This document shows positions 52,549-62,757 of a stretch of 64,000 nt of DNA, piece by piece. This DNA is from Ensifer sp. BR816. GTDB taxonomy: Bacteria > Pseudomonadota > Alphaproteobacteria > Rhizobiales > Rhizobiaceae. The notes under the pieces were generated by a model. That model saw only the letters and a program-made list of their open reading frames with translations, searched no databases and was not told the DNA's origin. Position 1 is the first letter of the stretch. Every line of letters starts with the position of its first letter. The translations under genes were made by a program, and so were the position numbers. The stretch spans positions 5,020,799-5,084,798 of the forward strand of contig NZ_KB905370.1 of the NCBI RefSeq assembly GCF_000378985.1, given 5' to 3'.

Positions 52549-55380
52549 ATGCTTGAGCTTATCGCGCTTGTTGCCTTTGCCATGGCGCTTGCCGCCTTTC
52601 TCGGCGGCCGCAGGACTGCGGACCGGCTGGATACCGAAATCGAGAGCCTGAAGGCGGAGATCGCCCGGCTCGCGGCGCAGGCCCCTGCGGACGCCATACC
52701 GGACCCTACAGCCTCCGCGCGAAAAGACGCCGGCGTTCCAGCCGCATCCGAGGTTGGGGAAGAAGCGGCTCCCGGACCGTGGTCGCAGGCGCGCGAGGGT
52801 GCCCGAATCTTCAGTGGCGACGCGACCGGTAGCCAGGGAACGGAGGAAGCGCAAAGCGGCGAACCTGTCCTCGCCACAGGCGCCGAACCCATCCTCCAGC
52901 GGTCTTCGGAGAGCCTCGAGAGCCGTATCGGCGGACGCTGGCCGGTCTGGGTCGGCGGGCTCGCGCTGGCGCTGGGCGGTTACTTCCTGGTGCAATATTC
53001 GATCGATGCGGGTCTCTTGAGCCCGGCGGTTCGCCTGACGCTTGCTGCGGTCTTCGGCCTCGTGCTCGGGGTCGCCGGTGAAGTGATCCGGCGCCGGGCG
53101 GTGCCGACGATCGCCGACCGGTTCCGCAATGCAATGATCCCAGGGGTGTTGACCGCAGCCGGTGCGGTCACGCTGTTCGGCGTCGTCTACGCAGCCTACG
53201 GCATTTACGACTACATGGGCCCGGCAACGGCCTTCGCGCTGCTGGCGCTAATTTCGCTGGCGACCGTCGGCCTGTCGTTGCTGCATGGCCAGGCGCTTGC
53301 CGGCCTTGGTCTTCTCGCCTCGCTGCTGACGCCCCTGTTCGTCTCGAGCGGCGAGCCGCGGCCGTGGGTGCTGTTCGGGTTTCTCGCAATTGCCTGGCTT
53401 GCGACGCTCGTAGCCTCGCGCCTGCGCCTGTGGACCGTCGTGCCAACCCTTGCAAATGCCGGTCTCGGACTTTGGGGACTGGCCTATGTCGCGCTGGCCG
53501 TGCCCTTCGAGGCCCCGCCGGTCGCCGCCGCGCTTGTGGTCATGATCGTCGGCGTCGGCTTGATCTGGCCCGGCAGCATCGCGCCTGAGACCCTCGCAAC
53601 AACGGAGCCGAACGGGGTGCCAACCGCCGCTTCGGGCCCCTGGGGGCGGCTGTTTGCACCGCCCTATGTGGCGATCTCACTATCGGCGGCAATCGTGGCA
53701 ACGCTCATCGCGCTGCTGTTTATCAGCCCGGCAGTTGAGGCCGATCGGTACCCGACCGCCGAATTCGTGGTCGTGGTTGCAACGCTCGCCGGGTTTGGCG
53801 CCCTGCGAGCCACTGCCGTCTATCCGGCACTGCTCGCGGCCGTCGGTGCCGTCGTCGGCACATGGACCCTGACCGCGCTCAGCAGTGTCCTCGCCTATCT
53901 CGACCCGACGCTGGCAATACCGGAGGTCGTCGTTCCAGGTAGGACGGCCATGCTCACGGCAATGATGCTCGCGGCGCTTTTCCTGCTGCTCGCCGCGGCC
54001 GTCCTTTCCCGCCTCGCCGGAGAGCGCCACTTCGCGATCCTTTGGGCCGGCATTGCCGCCGTCGTGCCGAATGCCCTCATTGCCATGTCGTTCCTGATGA
54101 CGGGCAATTTCGCCTTCGACCTGCCGCACGGGCTTGCCGCCTTTGTCGGCGGGCTGTTCCTCCTTGTCCTCGTCGAATGGCTCTACCGCCGCAACGGCGA
54201 GGGGCGGGAGCTCGACGTCGCCGCCGGCCTGTTGGTCCTCGGCTCTTTCGGTCTCTTCGTCACCGGCCTGCATGCCTGGACCGATGGGCTCGTCACGACG
54301 CTTGCGCTCGCGCTTCTCGGCGCCGGATACACCTTTGCAACACGTTTCCGCGCCTGGCCCGTCCTGCCTTGGGTGACGGTCGTTTCCGCTATCGCCATCC
54401 TGGCGCGGATCGTCTGGGAGCCGACGATCGTCGGCCCCAACAGTCTTGGCACGACGCCGGTCTTCAACGCTCTTCTGCCCGGTTACGGCATTCCGGCATT
54501 GGTGCTCGTCGCCTGCGCCTATTTCCTGCGCGCTTCTCCGGATGTGCGGGTGCGCAACCTGCTGCAGGCGCTCGCAAGCCTTTTCGTGCTCCTGACGCTC
54601 GCGATCCTCGTGCGCCATGCGATGAACGGCGGCGTGCTCGACAGTTCTGTTCCGACGCTTGGCGAACAGGCGATCTACACACTGCTAGCGATCGGCGCCT
54701 CCGGCATTTTCATGACGCTCGACGGCAGATCGCCGAGCCCGGTGTTCCGCTACGGCGGCATGGCGCTTGGCGTGCTCTCGATGCTGTCGGTACTCTCGGC
54801 GCATCTCGTGGGGCTGAACCCCTATTTCAGCGGCGAATTGCTCGGCAAGGTTCCCTTCTTCGACCTGATCTTCATTGGCTATTTGCTGCCCGCCATCGGC
54901 TATGCCGGGCTGGCCTGGTATGCGCGGGGCAGGCGTCCGCAGCCCTATGTCATGGCGCTTGCGGTGAGCGGCGCGGTGCTTGCCTTCGCCTGGGCGACTT
55001 TGAGTGTGCGACGCTTCTGGCAGGGCGAGAGCGTCGCCGACTGGAAAGGCTTCCTGCAGGGAGAGACCTATACCTACTCGGTGGTCTGGCTGGTGCTCGG
55101 CGTCCTGCTGCTCGTGGTGGGCTCACGCTTCAACGCGAAGAGCATCCGCATCGCTTCGGCGGCACTGGTCTTCATTGCCGTGCTCAAGGTCTTCCTCGTC
55201 GACATGTCGAATCTCGAGGGGTTCCTGCGGGCACTCTCCTTCATCGGCCTCGGCGGCGTGCTGATCGGCATAGGGCTCTTCTACCAGAAGATACTTTCCA
55301 GCGGCGGGAGCGGTTCGGCCGATCCGCCCGGATCGATCACGGCTGCGCCGGAGCCGGGAGAGGGGGCGAGCCAGGCATGA
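52549..55380 (+). CDS. DUF2339 large membrane protein
   Basis: A 943-aa polytopic protein of the DUF2339 family, with well over 20 hydrophobic segments after an N-terminal anchor, a short coiled coil (TEIESLKAEIARLAAQ) and a charged linker to about residue 125. The SRIGGRWPVWVGGLALALGG segment opens the membrane domain. Function is unknown. The start is ATG 52549 (MLELIALVAF). It overlaps the HD-domain gene (ATGA), so the two are coupled. It is divergent from phoX, with the PHO box between; whether it is also Pho-regulated is unclear. Confidence 0.87.
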   Translation: MLELIALVAFAMALAAFLGGRRTADRLDTEIESLKAEIARLAAQAPADAIPDPTASARKDAGVPAASEVGEEAAPGPWSQAREGARIFSGDATGSQGTEEAQSGEPVLATGAEPILQRSSESLESRIGGRWPVWVGGLALALGGYFLVQYSIDAGLLSPAVRLTLAAVFGLVLGVAGEVIRRRAVPTIADRFRNAMIPGVLTAAGAVTLFGVVYAAYGIYDYMGPATAFALLALISLATVGLSLLHGQALAGLGLLASLLTPLFVSSGEPRPWVLFGFLAIAWLATLVASRLRLWTVVPTLANAGLGLWGLAYVALAVPFEAPPVAAALVVMIVGVGLIWPGSIAPETLATTEPNGVPTAASGPWGRLFAPPYVAISLSAAIVATLIALLFISPAVEADRYPTAEFVVVVATLAGFGALRATAVYPALLAAVGAVVGTWTLTALSSVLAYLDPTLAIPEVVVPGRTAMLTAMMLAALFLLLAAAVLSRLAGERHFAILWAGIAAVVPNALIAMSFLMTGNFAFDLPHGLAAFVGGLFLLVLVEWLYRRNGEGRELDVAAGLLVLGSFGLFVTGLHAWTDGLVTTLALALLGAGYTFATRFRAWPVLPWVTVVSAIAILARIVWEPTIVGPNSLGTTPVFNALLPGYGIPALVLVACAYFLRASPDVRVRNLLQALASLFVLLTLAILVRHAMNGGVLDSSVPTLGEQAIYTLLAIGASGIFMTLDGRSPSPVFRYGGMALGVLSMLSVLSAHLVGLNPYFSGELLGKVPFFDLIFIGYLLPAIGYAGLAWYARGRRPQPYVMALAVSGAVLAFAWATLSVRRFWQGESVADWKGFLQGETYTYSVVWLVLGVLLLVVGSRFNAKSIRIASAALVFIAVLKVFLVDMSNLEGFLRALSFIGLGGVLIGIGLFYQKILSSGGSGSADPPGSITAAPEPGEGASQA

Positions 55381-56033
55381 CGCGCCTTCACGCCCTGGCC
55401 ACGGCCTTCGCACCGCATGAAGAGCTTGCCGACCAGCTTCTGCCGCATGCATTCTCCGGCGACGATGGCTCGCACGACGCCGCCCATCTCATCCGCGTCT
55501 GGAAGAACGCGGCGCGCATACAGGCGGAGGAGGGCGGCGACGGCCGCCAGCTCGCCGCCGCCGTCCTGCTGCACGATTGCGTCGCCGTCGAGAAGAACTC
55601 GCCTTTGCGGGCCGGCGCATCGCGGCTCGCTGCCGAAAAGGCGTGGCAAATCCTCGACGCCCTGCGCTGGCGTACGCTGGAAATTTCCGCCGTTGCCCAT
55701 GCCATACTGACCCACAGCTTCTCGGCCAATATGACGCCGGAGACGCTCGAAGCGAAAATCCTGCAGGATGCGGATCGGCTCGATGCGATCGGCATGGTCG
55801 GCGCCGCGCGCTGCTTCTACATTGCGGGCCGCATGGGAAGCGGCCTCTATGATCCGCTCGATCCTCTAGCCGAGGACAGGCCGCTCGATGACAAGGCCTT
55901 TGCGATCGACCATTTTGAAACGAAGCTCTTGCGCCTCGCCGACGGTTTCCAGACCGCGGCGGGGCGTCGCCTGGCGCTGGAGCGGCAAGAGCGGCTGCGC
56001 AGCGTGCTTGCCATGCTGCTCGATGAAATCTAG
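55377..56033 (+). CDS. HD-domain phosphohydrolase
   Basis: A 218-aa HD-domain protein. The metal site is visible as H32/H37 (DGSHDAAHLIRVW), the H66-D67 pair in LLHDCVAVE, and D132/D135 in LQDADRLDAIGMVG, the YedJ-like pattern. Such proteins hydrolyse nucleotides or phosphomonoesters; the substrate is unknown. Its start overlaps the DUF2339 stop, which suggests coupled expression. Confidence 0.88.
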   Translation: MTRLHALATAFAPHEELADQLLPHAFSGDDGSHDAAHLIRVWKNAARIQAEEGGDGRQLAAAVLLHDCVAVEKNSPLRAGASRLAAEKAWQILDALRWRTLEISAVAHAILTHSFSANMTPETLEAKILQDADRLDAIGMVGAARCFYIAGRMGSGLYDPLDPLAEDRPLDDKAFAIDHFETKLLRLADGFQTAAGRRLALERQERLRSVLAMLLDEI

Positions 56034-56114
56034 ACCAATTTTCAGTATGTTGCTGCCGCGCGGTGAATCAGATCGCGAACGGCCTGAATCGATATCTGAA
56101 CGTGGAAGCCAAGG

Positions 56115-56966
56115 ATGAAAGTCACCGGTCTCAACATCCACCCCTTGAAAAGCGGTCGCGCCGTGCCGCAGACGACCGTGACAGTCAATCTCGATGGGTT
56201 GGCCGGCGACCGGCGCTTCATGGTCGTCGAGCCCGATGGTCATTTCATCACGCAACGCGAGTTGCAGGCGCTGGCGCAGGTCGAAGCAATGCACATTGCC
56301 GGCGGTCTTCACCTGAGGATGAATGGCAACGAAATCGCCGTCCGCTTCGATCCGGATCGGCGGATCGACGTTCGCGTCTGGTCAAGCGACGTGAATGCTG
56401 CCGTCGCCGACGACGTCGTGAACGAGACGCTGTCGGCCTGGTTCGGACGGCCGGTCAAGCTCGTGCATATGGACGAAGAGGCCGAGCGATTCGTCGGCAC
56501 CGAATGGGCCGGCGCGGCGGCGCCTGTCGGCTTTGCCGACGGCTTTCCGGTGCTGATCACGACGACCGGTTCGCTCGCAGACCTCAATCGCACGCTCGTC
56601 GGGAAGGGCCAGGAGCCGGTCGGCATGGAGCGCTTCCGGACCAATATCCTCATCGACTGTGATGAGCCCTGGGCCGAGGACCTGTGGGAAAGCCTGGAGA
56701 TTGCCGGCATTGCCTTCGACCTCGTCAAGCCCTGCGCGCGATGCATCATGACCACGCAGGACCAGACGACCGGCGACCGCATCGGCGGCAATCCGATCCA
56801 GGGGCTTGCCGAAAAACGCATGTCGGCGGATCGCCGGGTGACGGGCGTGCTCTTCGGCTGGAACGCCGTTCCAAGGGGCGAGGGGACTGTCCGGCTGGGC
56901 GATGAGGCCAGAGTCATTCGGCGGCGCAGCGAACGCTGGCCGATGAAGGTGCGCGGCAGCGAGTGA
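56115..56966 (+). CDS. MOSC-domain protein (YcbX-like)
   Basis: A 283-aa protein with an N-terminal MOSC beta-barrel (VTGLNIHPLKSGRAVPQTTV ... LAGDRRFMVVEPDG) and a C-terminal MOSC domain with the conserved cysteine region VKPCARCIMTTQDQTTG. That Cys binds the molybdenum cofactor in this family, which reduces N-hydroxylated compounds or takes part in Moco transfer. It lacks the ferredoxin domain of E. coli YcbX. ATG 56115 follows an AAGG site. The MFS gene lies 110 bp downstream. Confidence 0.9.
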   Translation: MKVTGLNIHPLKSGRAVPQTTVTVNLDGLAGDRRFMVVEPDGHFITQRELQALAQVEAMHIAGGLHLRMNGNEIAVRFDPDRRIDVRVWSSDVNAAVADDVVNETLSAWFGRPVKLVHMDEEAERFVGTEWAGAAAPVGFADGFPVLITTTGSLADLNRTLVGKGQEPVGMERFRTNILIDCDEPWAEDLWESLEIAGIAFDLVKPCARCIMTTQDQTTGDRIGGNPIQGLAEKRMSADRRVTGVLFGWNAVPRGEGTVRLGDEARVIRRRSERWPMKVRGSE

Positions 56967-57076
56967 GCGCAGGGGCGTTCCTCGCCATCAATTCCTGTGA
57001 TCGCTTCGTCAATTTAATTGGCTTGCTCAATTTGAGACCCAACATAGGATGGCCCCTCAAAAGATCGGAGCTTCCT

Positions 57077-58309
57077 ATGTCCGCTGCCAGTCCAGCCGCC
57101 AAGCATTCAACGCATCACCTGCCTTGGCTGATCATTGCTGCCGGGTCCATGATCGCGATGCTGACCTTCGGTCCTCGCTCGGCCATGGGCTTCTTCCAGT
57201 TGCCGATGCTCGCCGACACCGGCTGGGATCGGACGACGTTCGGACTTGCGATGGCGATCCAGAACCTCTGCTGGGGTCTCGGCCAGCCGTTCTTCGGGGC
57301 GATAGCCGACAAGTTCGGCACCTGGCGCATGCTGGCGCTATCCGGTCTGCTCTATTCCAGCGGACTCTTCATCATGGCCTTCGCCAGCGCGCCGATCTGG
57401 CTGCATGTGGGCGGCGGCGTGCTCGTCGGTCTCGGCGTCGCCTCCGGCTCCTTCGGCATCGTACTGTCGGCCTTCGCCCGCAATGTCGCGCCTCATCAGC
57501 GTGCACTTGTCTTCGGCATCGGCACAGCGGCGGGTTCGGCCGGCATGTTCCTGTTCGCGCCGCTAAGCCAGGGGCTGATTTCCGCCTATGGCTGGTCCGA
57601 CAGTCTCATCTATCTTGGCTTCCTGATGCTGCTGGTGCCGCTCTTTGCCATCCCGTTGCGCGGCAACGCCACATCAGGGCTGCATTCGGAAGCGCTCTCG
57701 AAGCAGACTGTCGGCGAGGCTTTGAAGGAAGCCCTTGGACACAGGAGCTATCTGCTGCTCGTCTCCGGCTTCTTCGTCTGCGGCTATCAGGTCGCCTTCA
57801 TCACGGCGCATTTCCCCGCCTATCTCGGCGACATCGGCATCGACGCGCGCTATGCGGTGATTGCGCTCGCGCTCATCGGTTTCTTCAACATCATCGGCTC
57901 GCTGTCGGCCGGCTTCATCAGCCAGCGCTATTCCAAGCCGTACTTCCTGGCATGGATTTACATTGGCCGCTCGGTTGCCGTCGCGGCCTTCCTGCTGCTG
58001 CCGCAATCGCCCACCTCGGTCATCATCTTCGCGGTGGTCATGGGCCTCTTGTGGCTGTCGACCGTGCCGCCGACCAACGCACTGGTGGCGGTCATGTTCG
58101 GAACGCGCCACCTTGGCTTGCTTGGCGGCGTCGTCTTCCTCTCCCACCAGGTCGGCTCCTTCCTCGGAGTTTGGATGGGCGGCTATCTCTACGACCGTCT
58201 CGGCTCTTACGATCCGGTCTGGTGGCTGGGGGTCGCGCTCGGCGTCCTCGCGGCCATCGTCCATTGGCCGATCGAGGAGAGGGGCGTCGTGCGCCCGGCC
58301 ATGGCCTGA
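57077..58309 (+). CDS. MFS transporter
   Basis: A 410-aa major facilitator with 12 predicted membrane segments. The loop 2-3 signature appears as GAIADKFGTWRML. The N-terminal PRSAMGFFQLPM and the AFARNVAPHQRALVFGIGTA region resemble the oxalate/formate-like (OFA/MCT-type) group, but the substrate cannot be fixed. GGAG lies 6 bases before ATG 57077. It stands between the MOSC gene and the nad operon without a clear link to either. Confidence 0.85.
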   Translation: MSAASPAAKHSTHHLPWLIIAAGSMIAMLTFGPRSAMGFFQLPMLADTGWDRTTFGLAMAIQNLCWGLGQPFFGAIADKFGTWRMLALSGLLYSSGLFIMAFASAPIWLHVGGGVLVGLGVASGSFGIVLSAFARNVAPHQRALVFGIGTAAGSAGMFLFAPLSQGLISAYGWSDSLIYLGFLMLLVPLFAIPLRGNATSGLHSEALSKQTVGEALKEALGHRSYLLLVSGFFVCGYQVAFITAHFPAYLGDIGIDARYAVIALALIGFFNIIGSLSAGFISQRYSKPYFLAWIYIGRSVAVAAFLLLPQSPTSVIIFAVVMGLLWLSTVPPTNALVAVMFGTRHLGLLGGVVFLSHQVGSFLGVWMGGYLYDRLGSYDPVWWLGVALGVLAAIVHWPIEERGVVRPAMA

Positions 58310-58421
58310 TATCGAGGCGCTGCGCCCGGAGCGTCGGGCGCATCGCCTATTTGCGACGCTTGAAATCTGTCACAAAACTTTCTAAATCAGTGCGCGCGGC
58401 CTAGCCGCTTTTGTTTGGGCC

Positions 58422-58448
58422 TAATTATGCTCAATGTGAGTATAATTA
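58422..58448. promoter_or_regulatory. Palindromic operator upstream of nadA
   Basis: Inverted repeat TAATTATGCTCA - ATG - TGAGTATAATTA: 12-bp arms with one mismatch and a 3-base spacer, 33 bp before the nadA ATG. AT-rich and perfectly placed for repression. The likely binder is NadQ, encoded at 62758-63741. Confidence 0.8.
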
Positions 58449-58481
58449 GAGACTGCCCGGGATGACGAGAGGAGAGCCTCG

Positions 58482-59561
58482 ATGACCATGCTTGACCTTC
58501 GCACCGAAGCAGCGACTGCTTCCGCATTCGTGAGCGCCGCGGCCCGTTTCGGTGTCGTCGAGAAACCGGATCTCGCCTTCACACCGGCGATCGCCCGCGA
58601 AACCGAGCATCTCTATGAGAAGGTCAAGGACTTTATCCCCGCATTCGAATGGGCCGCTTATGCGCCCTATGTGCATGCGATCAACCGTCTGAAGAAGGAG
58701 CGCAACGCAGTCATCCTCGCGCATAACTACCAGACGCCGGACATTTTCCACTGCGTCGCCGACATTGTCGGCGATTCGCTGCAGCTCGCCCGAGATGCCA
58801 CCAAGGTCGATGCCGAGATCATCGTCCAGTGTGGCGTCCACTTCATGGCCGAGACCTCGAAGCTGCTCAATCCGGAAAAGACGGTGCTCATTCCCGACGC
58901 CAAGGCTGGTTGCTCCTTGTCGGAATCGATCACCGGCGCGGATGTGCGGCTGCTTAAGGAGCGCTATCCCGGCGTACCGGTCGTCACCTATGTCAACACG
59001 TCCGCCGACGTGAAGGCGGAGACGGATATCTGCTGCACCTCGTCCAACGTGCTCGCCGTCGTCGAGAGCCTCGAATCCGATACGGTTCTCTGCATTCCGG
59101 ACGAATATCTGGCGATGAACGTCGCACGCCAGACCAACAAGAAGATCCTGACCTGGAAAGGCCATTGCGAGGTCCACGAGCGCTTCACCGCGGCCGAACT
59201 GCTCGCCTACAAGGAGGCCAACCCGGGCATCGAGATCATCGGCCATCCGGAGTGCCACCCGGATGTGATCGAGGTCTGTGATTTCTCCGGCTCCACCTCC
59301 GGGATGATCAACTATGTCAAGGACAAGCGGCCGCCGCGGGTGCTGCTCGTCACCGAGTGCTCGATGGCGTCCAACATCCAGGCGGAAGTTGAAGGCGTCG
59401 ATTTCGTCAAGCCCTGCAACCTCTGTCCGCATATGAAGCGCATCACGCTGCCGAAGATCCTCGACAGCCTGCTCTACATGACGGAGGAGGTTCTGGTCGA
59501 TCCGGCGATCGCCGACCGCGCGCGCCTTGCCGTCGAGCGCATGGTGAATCTCAAGCAGTAA
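58482..59561 (+). CDS. nadA: Quinolinate synthase
   Basis: A 359-aa NadA, which condenses iminoaspartate with dihydroxyacetone phosphate to quinolinate. It is an oxygen-sensitive 4Fe-4S enzyme; likely cluster cysteines lie in [19 protein letters not shown] and [22 protein letters not shown] and GHPECHPDV are family motifs. First gene of nadABC, behind a palindromic operator. Confidence 0.97.
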   Translation: MTMLDLRTEAATASAFVSAAARFGVVEKPDLAFTPAIARETEHLYEKVKDFIPAFEWAAYAPYVHAINRLKKERNAVILAHNYQTPDIFHCVADIVGDSLQLARDATKVDAEIIVQCGVHFMAETSKLLNPEKTVLIPDAKAGCSLSESITGADVRLLKERYPGVPVVTYVNTSADVKAETDICCTSSNVLAVVESLESDTVLCIPDEYLAMNVARQTNKKILTWKGHCEVHERFTAAELLAYKEANPGIEIIGHPECHPDVIEVCDFSGSTSGMINYVKDKRPPRVLLVTECSMASNIQAEVEGVDFVKPCNLCPHMKRITLPKILDSLLYMTEEVLVDPAIADRARLAVERMVNLKQ

Positions 59562-59598
59562 TCGCACCCGTGCAGGCCGTTGGAGGAGTTACCGAGCC

Positions 59599-61197
59599 AT
59601 GCTGACCGATCATTTCCGCCCGCAATCCTTCAACGGGATCGATGACATCGTCATCGTCGGCGGCGGCCTTGCCGGGCTGTTCTGCGCGCTAAAGCTGGCG
59701 CCGCGCCCGGTTACCATTCTCGCCGCCGCGCCGATCGGTCACGGCGCGTCCTCCGCCTGGGCGCAAGGCGGCATCGCCGCGGCGATGAGCACGGGCGACA
59801 CCTTCGGAAAGCATGTTGCCGACACGATCGCTGCCGGTGCCGGCATCGTCGACGAGAAGATGACCCGGATGATGGTTGCCGAGGGGCCGGCCCGCATCCA
59901 CGACCTGCTTGAATACGGCGTGCCCTTCGACCGCGACCTCGAGGGCAAGCTTATCCTGTCGCGCGAGGCTGCGCATTCCGAGCGGCGCATCGTCCGCGTC
60001 AAGGGCGACATGGCCGGCAAGGCGATCATGGAGGCCCTGATCGCCGCGGTGCGCAGCACCCCGTCGATCCGCGTGATCGAAGGCTATGTGGTCGAGGAGC
60101 TGGTGCGCGAAGGCCGCTTCATTTCCGGCGTCGTCGCGCGGCCGGATGCGGGACAGTCGAAGACCCGCGTTTCCTTTCCGGCGCGCGCAGTGGTGCTTTG
60201 CTCCGGTGGTCTCGGCCACCTTTACGCCGTCACCACCAATCCGTGGGAAGCCTGCGGCCAGGGCGTCGGCATGGCGGCACGGGCCGGCGCGATCATCGCC
60301 GATCCAGAATTTGTGCAGTTCCACCCAACAGCGATCAATATCGGCAAGGATCCGGCACCACTCGCAACCGAAGCGCTGCGCGGCGACGGTGCGATCCTCG
60401 TCAATTCGAAGGGCCATCGCTTCATGCACGACATCCATCCGGATGGCGAACTTGCCCCGCGCGACATCGTCTCCCGCGGCGTCTTTGCCGAGGTGCAGGC
60501 TGGGCGCGGCGCCTTCCTCGATTGCACCAAGGCTGTGGGCAAGCATTTCCCGGACATGTTCCCGACTGTCTATGCCTCCTGCATGGCTGCCGGCATCGAT
60601 CCGACAACGCAACCGATTCCAGTCGTGCCAGCAGTGCACTACCACATGGGCGGTGTGCTGACGGACGGGGAAGGCCGCACCTCGATCGATGGCCTCTGGG
60701 CGGCCGGCGAGGTGACCTCGACCGGCGTCCACGGTGCCAATCGGCTTGCCTCCAATTCTCTGCTCGAGGCCGTGGTCTTCGCGGCGCGGATTGCCGAAAA
60801 CATCAAGGGTTCGCTGCCGGCGCCGAAGCTGACGGAATGGGGAGACGATGCCGGCGAGAACGACGATCCGGTGACGGTCGAGGACAGCCCGCCCTTCAAA
60901 CGACTGCGTGGTCTGATGAGCGAATGCGTCGGCGTCGTCCGCACGCGCGAAAGCCTGCTGCAGGCGATCTGCGAGATCGCCGAATTGGAGCGGGTCAATA
61001 CGCGATTGCGCTTTGCCAATATCATTACCACCGCCAAGCTCATCGCCGTCGCCGCCCTGCAGCGCACCGAGAGCCGCGGCGGTCATTTCCGCGCCGATTG
61101 CCCGACCGATCGTTCGGAATGGCAGCGGCGCACCTATCTGACGCTCGCACAAGCGGAACGCCTGGCCGCTGAGGCCATCGAGACAGAGCCGGCTTGA
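59599..61197 (+). CDS. nadB: L-aspartate oxidase
   Basis: A 532-aa flavoprotein that oxidises L-aspartate to iminoaspartate for NadA. The FAD motif [14 protein letters not shown] is near the N-terminus, with [15 protein letters not shown] and [16 protein letters not shown] later. The C-terminal helical domain of the succinate dehydrogenase-like family is complete. It lies 37 bp after nadA and 52 bp before nadC, one operon. Confidence 0.97.
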   Translation: MLTDHFRPQSFNGIDDIVIVGGGLAGLFCALKLAPRPVTILAAAPIGHGASSAWAQGGIAAAMSTGDTFGKHVADTIAAGAGIVDEKMTRMMVAEGPARIHDLLEYGVPFDRDLEGKLILSREAAHSERRIVRVKGDMAGKAIMEALIAAVRSTPSIRVIEGYVVEELVREGRFISGVVARPDAGQSKTRVSFPARAVVLCSGGLGHLYAVTTNPWEACGQGVGMAARAGAIIADPEFVQFHPTAINIGKDPAPLATEALRGDGAILVNSKGHRFMHDIHPDGELAPRDIVSRGVFAEVQAGRGAFLDCTKAVGKHFPDMFPTVYASCMAAGIDPTTQPIPVVPAVHYHMGGVLTDGEGRTSIDGLWAAGEVTSTGVHGANRLASNSLLEAVVFAARIAENIKGSLPAPKLTEWGDDAGENDDPVTVEDSPPFKRLRGLMSECVGVVRTRESLLQAICEIAELERVNTRLRFANIITTAKLIAVAALQRTESRGGHFRADCPTDRSEWQRRTYLTLAQAERLAAEAIETEPA

Positions 61198-61249
61198 CGC
61201 CGGCTGCCGCCTTCGTTGCTGAGACAACGCCGAATCGGAAAGAAAGATC

Positions 61250-62152
61250 ATGACCGTTGCCCTCCGTCCGGAATTGCCTGCTCTCATGGTCGAGGAGCAG
61301 GTGAGGACCGCTCTCCTGGAAGACCTCGGCCGCGCCGGCGACATTACCACTCTGGCGACCATCGGACCGGAGATGACGGCGACCGCGACCATGCGCGTGC
61401 GCGAAGCGGGTGTCGTTGCCGGCCTGGACCCGGCACGCGCGGCCTTCCGCCTCATCGATCCTTCGATCCGCTTCGAGGCACTGGTTGCCGAGGGTGACCG
61501 TGTCGCACCGGGCGCGACCGTTGCGCGGATCACGGGCCGGGCCAGGGGCGTGCTTTCGGCGGAGCGTGTAGCGCTCAATTTCCTCATGCACCTCTCGGGG
61601 ATTGCCAGCTATACGGCGAAGTTCGCCGACGAGATCGCCCACACGACGGCCAAGGTGTGCTGCACCCGCAAGACCATTCCCGGCCTTCGCGCGCTCGAGA
61701 AATACGCCGTTCGCCTGGGCGGAGGCTCCAACCATCGCTACGGCCTCGATGACGCGGCGCTGATCAAGGACAACCACATCGCGGTGTCCGGCGGCGTCGC
61801 CGGCGCCATTCGGGCGGCGCGCGCCTACTGCGGCCATCTGGTCAAGGTCGAGGTCGAGGTGGACGGGCTGGCGCAGATGCGCGAGGCGCTGACGGCAGTA
61901 CCCGACGTCATCCTGCTCGACAATATGGGGCCTGAGCTTCTGCGCGAAGCGGTGGCCGTCAATGCCGCACATTGGGGGCTGAGCGCTGACGCTTATCCGG
62001 CCGACCCGCGCCGCACCCGGCTCGAGGCATCCGGCAATGTCAGGATCGAGACCATACGCGCGATCGCCGAGACCGGCGTCGACTACATCTCGACGTCGAA
62101 GATCACCATGGCGGCACCGACGCTCGACATCGGGCTCGATATTTCGATCTGA
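61250..62152 (+). CDS. nadC: Nicotinate-nucleotide pyrophosphorylase (quinolinate phosphoribosyltransferase)
   Basis: A 300-aa NadC that converts quinolinate and PRPP to nicotinate mononucleotide, the third step in de novo NAD synthesis. CCTRKTIPGLRALEKYAV, the GGGSNHRYGLDDAALIKDNH motif and the C-terminal YISTSKITM segment are characteristic. It ends the nadABC operon; sodC follows 80 bp later behind its own promoter. Confidence 0.97.
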   Translation: MTVALRPELPALMVEEQVRTALLEDLGRAGDITTLATIGPEMTATATMRVREAGVVAGLDPARAAFRLIDPSIRFEALVAEGDRVAPGATVARITGRARGVLSAERVALNFLMHLSGIASYTAKFADEIAHTTAKVCCTRKTIPGLRALEKYAVRLGGGSNHRYGLDDAALIKDNHIAVSGGVAGAIRAARAYCGHLVKVEVEVDGLAQMREALTAVPDVILLDNMGPELLREAVAVNAAHWGLSADAYPADPRRTRLEASGNVRIETIRAIAETGVDYISTSKITMAAPTLDIGLDISI

Positions 62153-62177
62153 TCCCACTTCCTCCATAATTGTCGTG

Positions 62178-62202
62178 GGAACGAGATCGGCAACCGCGCG
62201 TT
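62178..62202 (+). promoter_or_regulatory. EcfG/RpoE2-type promoter of sodC
   Basis: GGAAC-N16-CGTT, a perfect general-stress consensus, 30 bp before the sodC ATG. In S. meliloti sodC is reported as RpoE2-dependent, which fits. Confidence 0.8.
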
Positions 62203-62232
62203 GCTCCTCAAACCGACAGCGAGGAAAGAACG

Positions 62233-62754
62233 ATGATGATCAGGGTGATAATCGCGCTCGCCGTCTCCGCGGGACTGGCAGCCGCTGCCTCGGCGCAACA
62301 ATCATCGCAGACGGCGACGGCGGAATTCGTCGGTACCGACGGCACGGACATCGGGCGGGCGACGTTGATGTCCGGCGGCAAGGGTGTGCTGATCGAGATG
62401 GAGGTCAGCGGCCTTCCCAAGGATACATGGGTGGCCTTCCACGTTCATGAAGACGGGCGTTGCGAAGTGTCGCAAGGCTTCGAATCGGCCGGCAAGCACT
62501 TTGCCGACGGAAACGAGGGCGCCGAGCATGGATTCCTTGCTATCCAAGGTCCGCATGCCGGCGACATGCCCAATCAATATGTGGGTGCCGACGGTGTGTT
62601 GCGCGCGCAGGTGTTCAACAGCTTCGTCTCGCTCGACGACAAGGCAACGGCCATACGCGGACGGGCCCTGGTCATCCATGCGCGATCGGACGACAATCGC
62701 AGCCAGCCGGCCGGAGATGCCGGCGATCGGCTGGCCTGCGCTGTTATTAAATAG
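62233..62754 (+). CDS. sodC: Periplasmic Cu-Zn superoxide dismutase
   Basis: A 173-aa SodC with a signal peptide (cleavage after ASA, about residue 21). The copper and zinc histidines are visible in FHVHEDGRC, GKHF, the EHG segment and VIHARSDD; the GDMPN loop carries the zinc-ligand Asp. The disulfide pair is C in GRCE and C in RLACAV. GAGG is upstream of two adjacent ATG codons. An EcfG promoter precedes it. It is convergent with nadQ, with 3 bp between stops. Confidence 0.95.
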   Translation: MMIRVIIALAVSAGLAAAASAQQSSQTATAEFVGTDGTDIGRATLMSGGKGVLIEMEVSGLPKDTWVAFHVHEDGRCEVSQGFESAGKHFADGNEGAEHGFLAIQGPHAGDMPNQYVGADGVLRAQVFNSFVSLDDKATAIRGRALVIHARSDDNRSQPAGDAGDRLACAVIK

Positions 62755-62757
62755 ACA

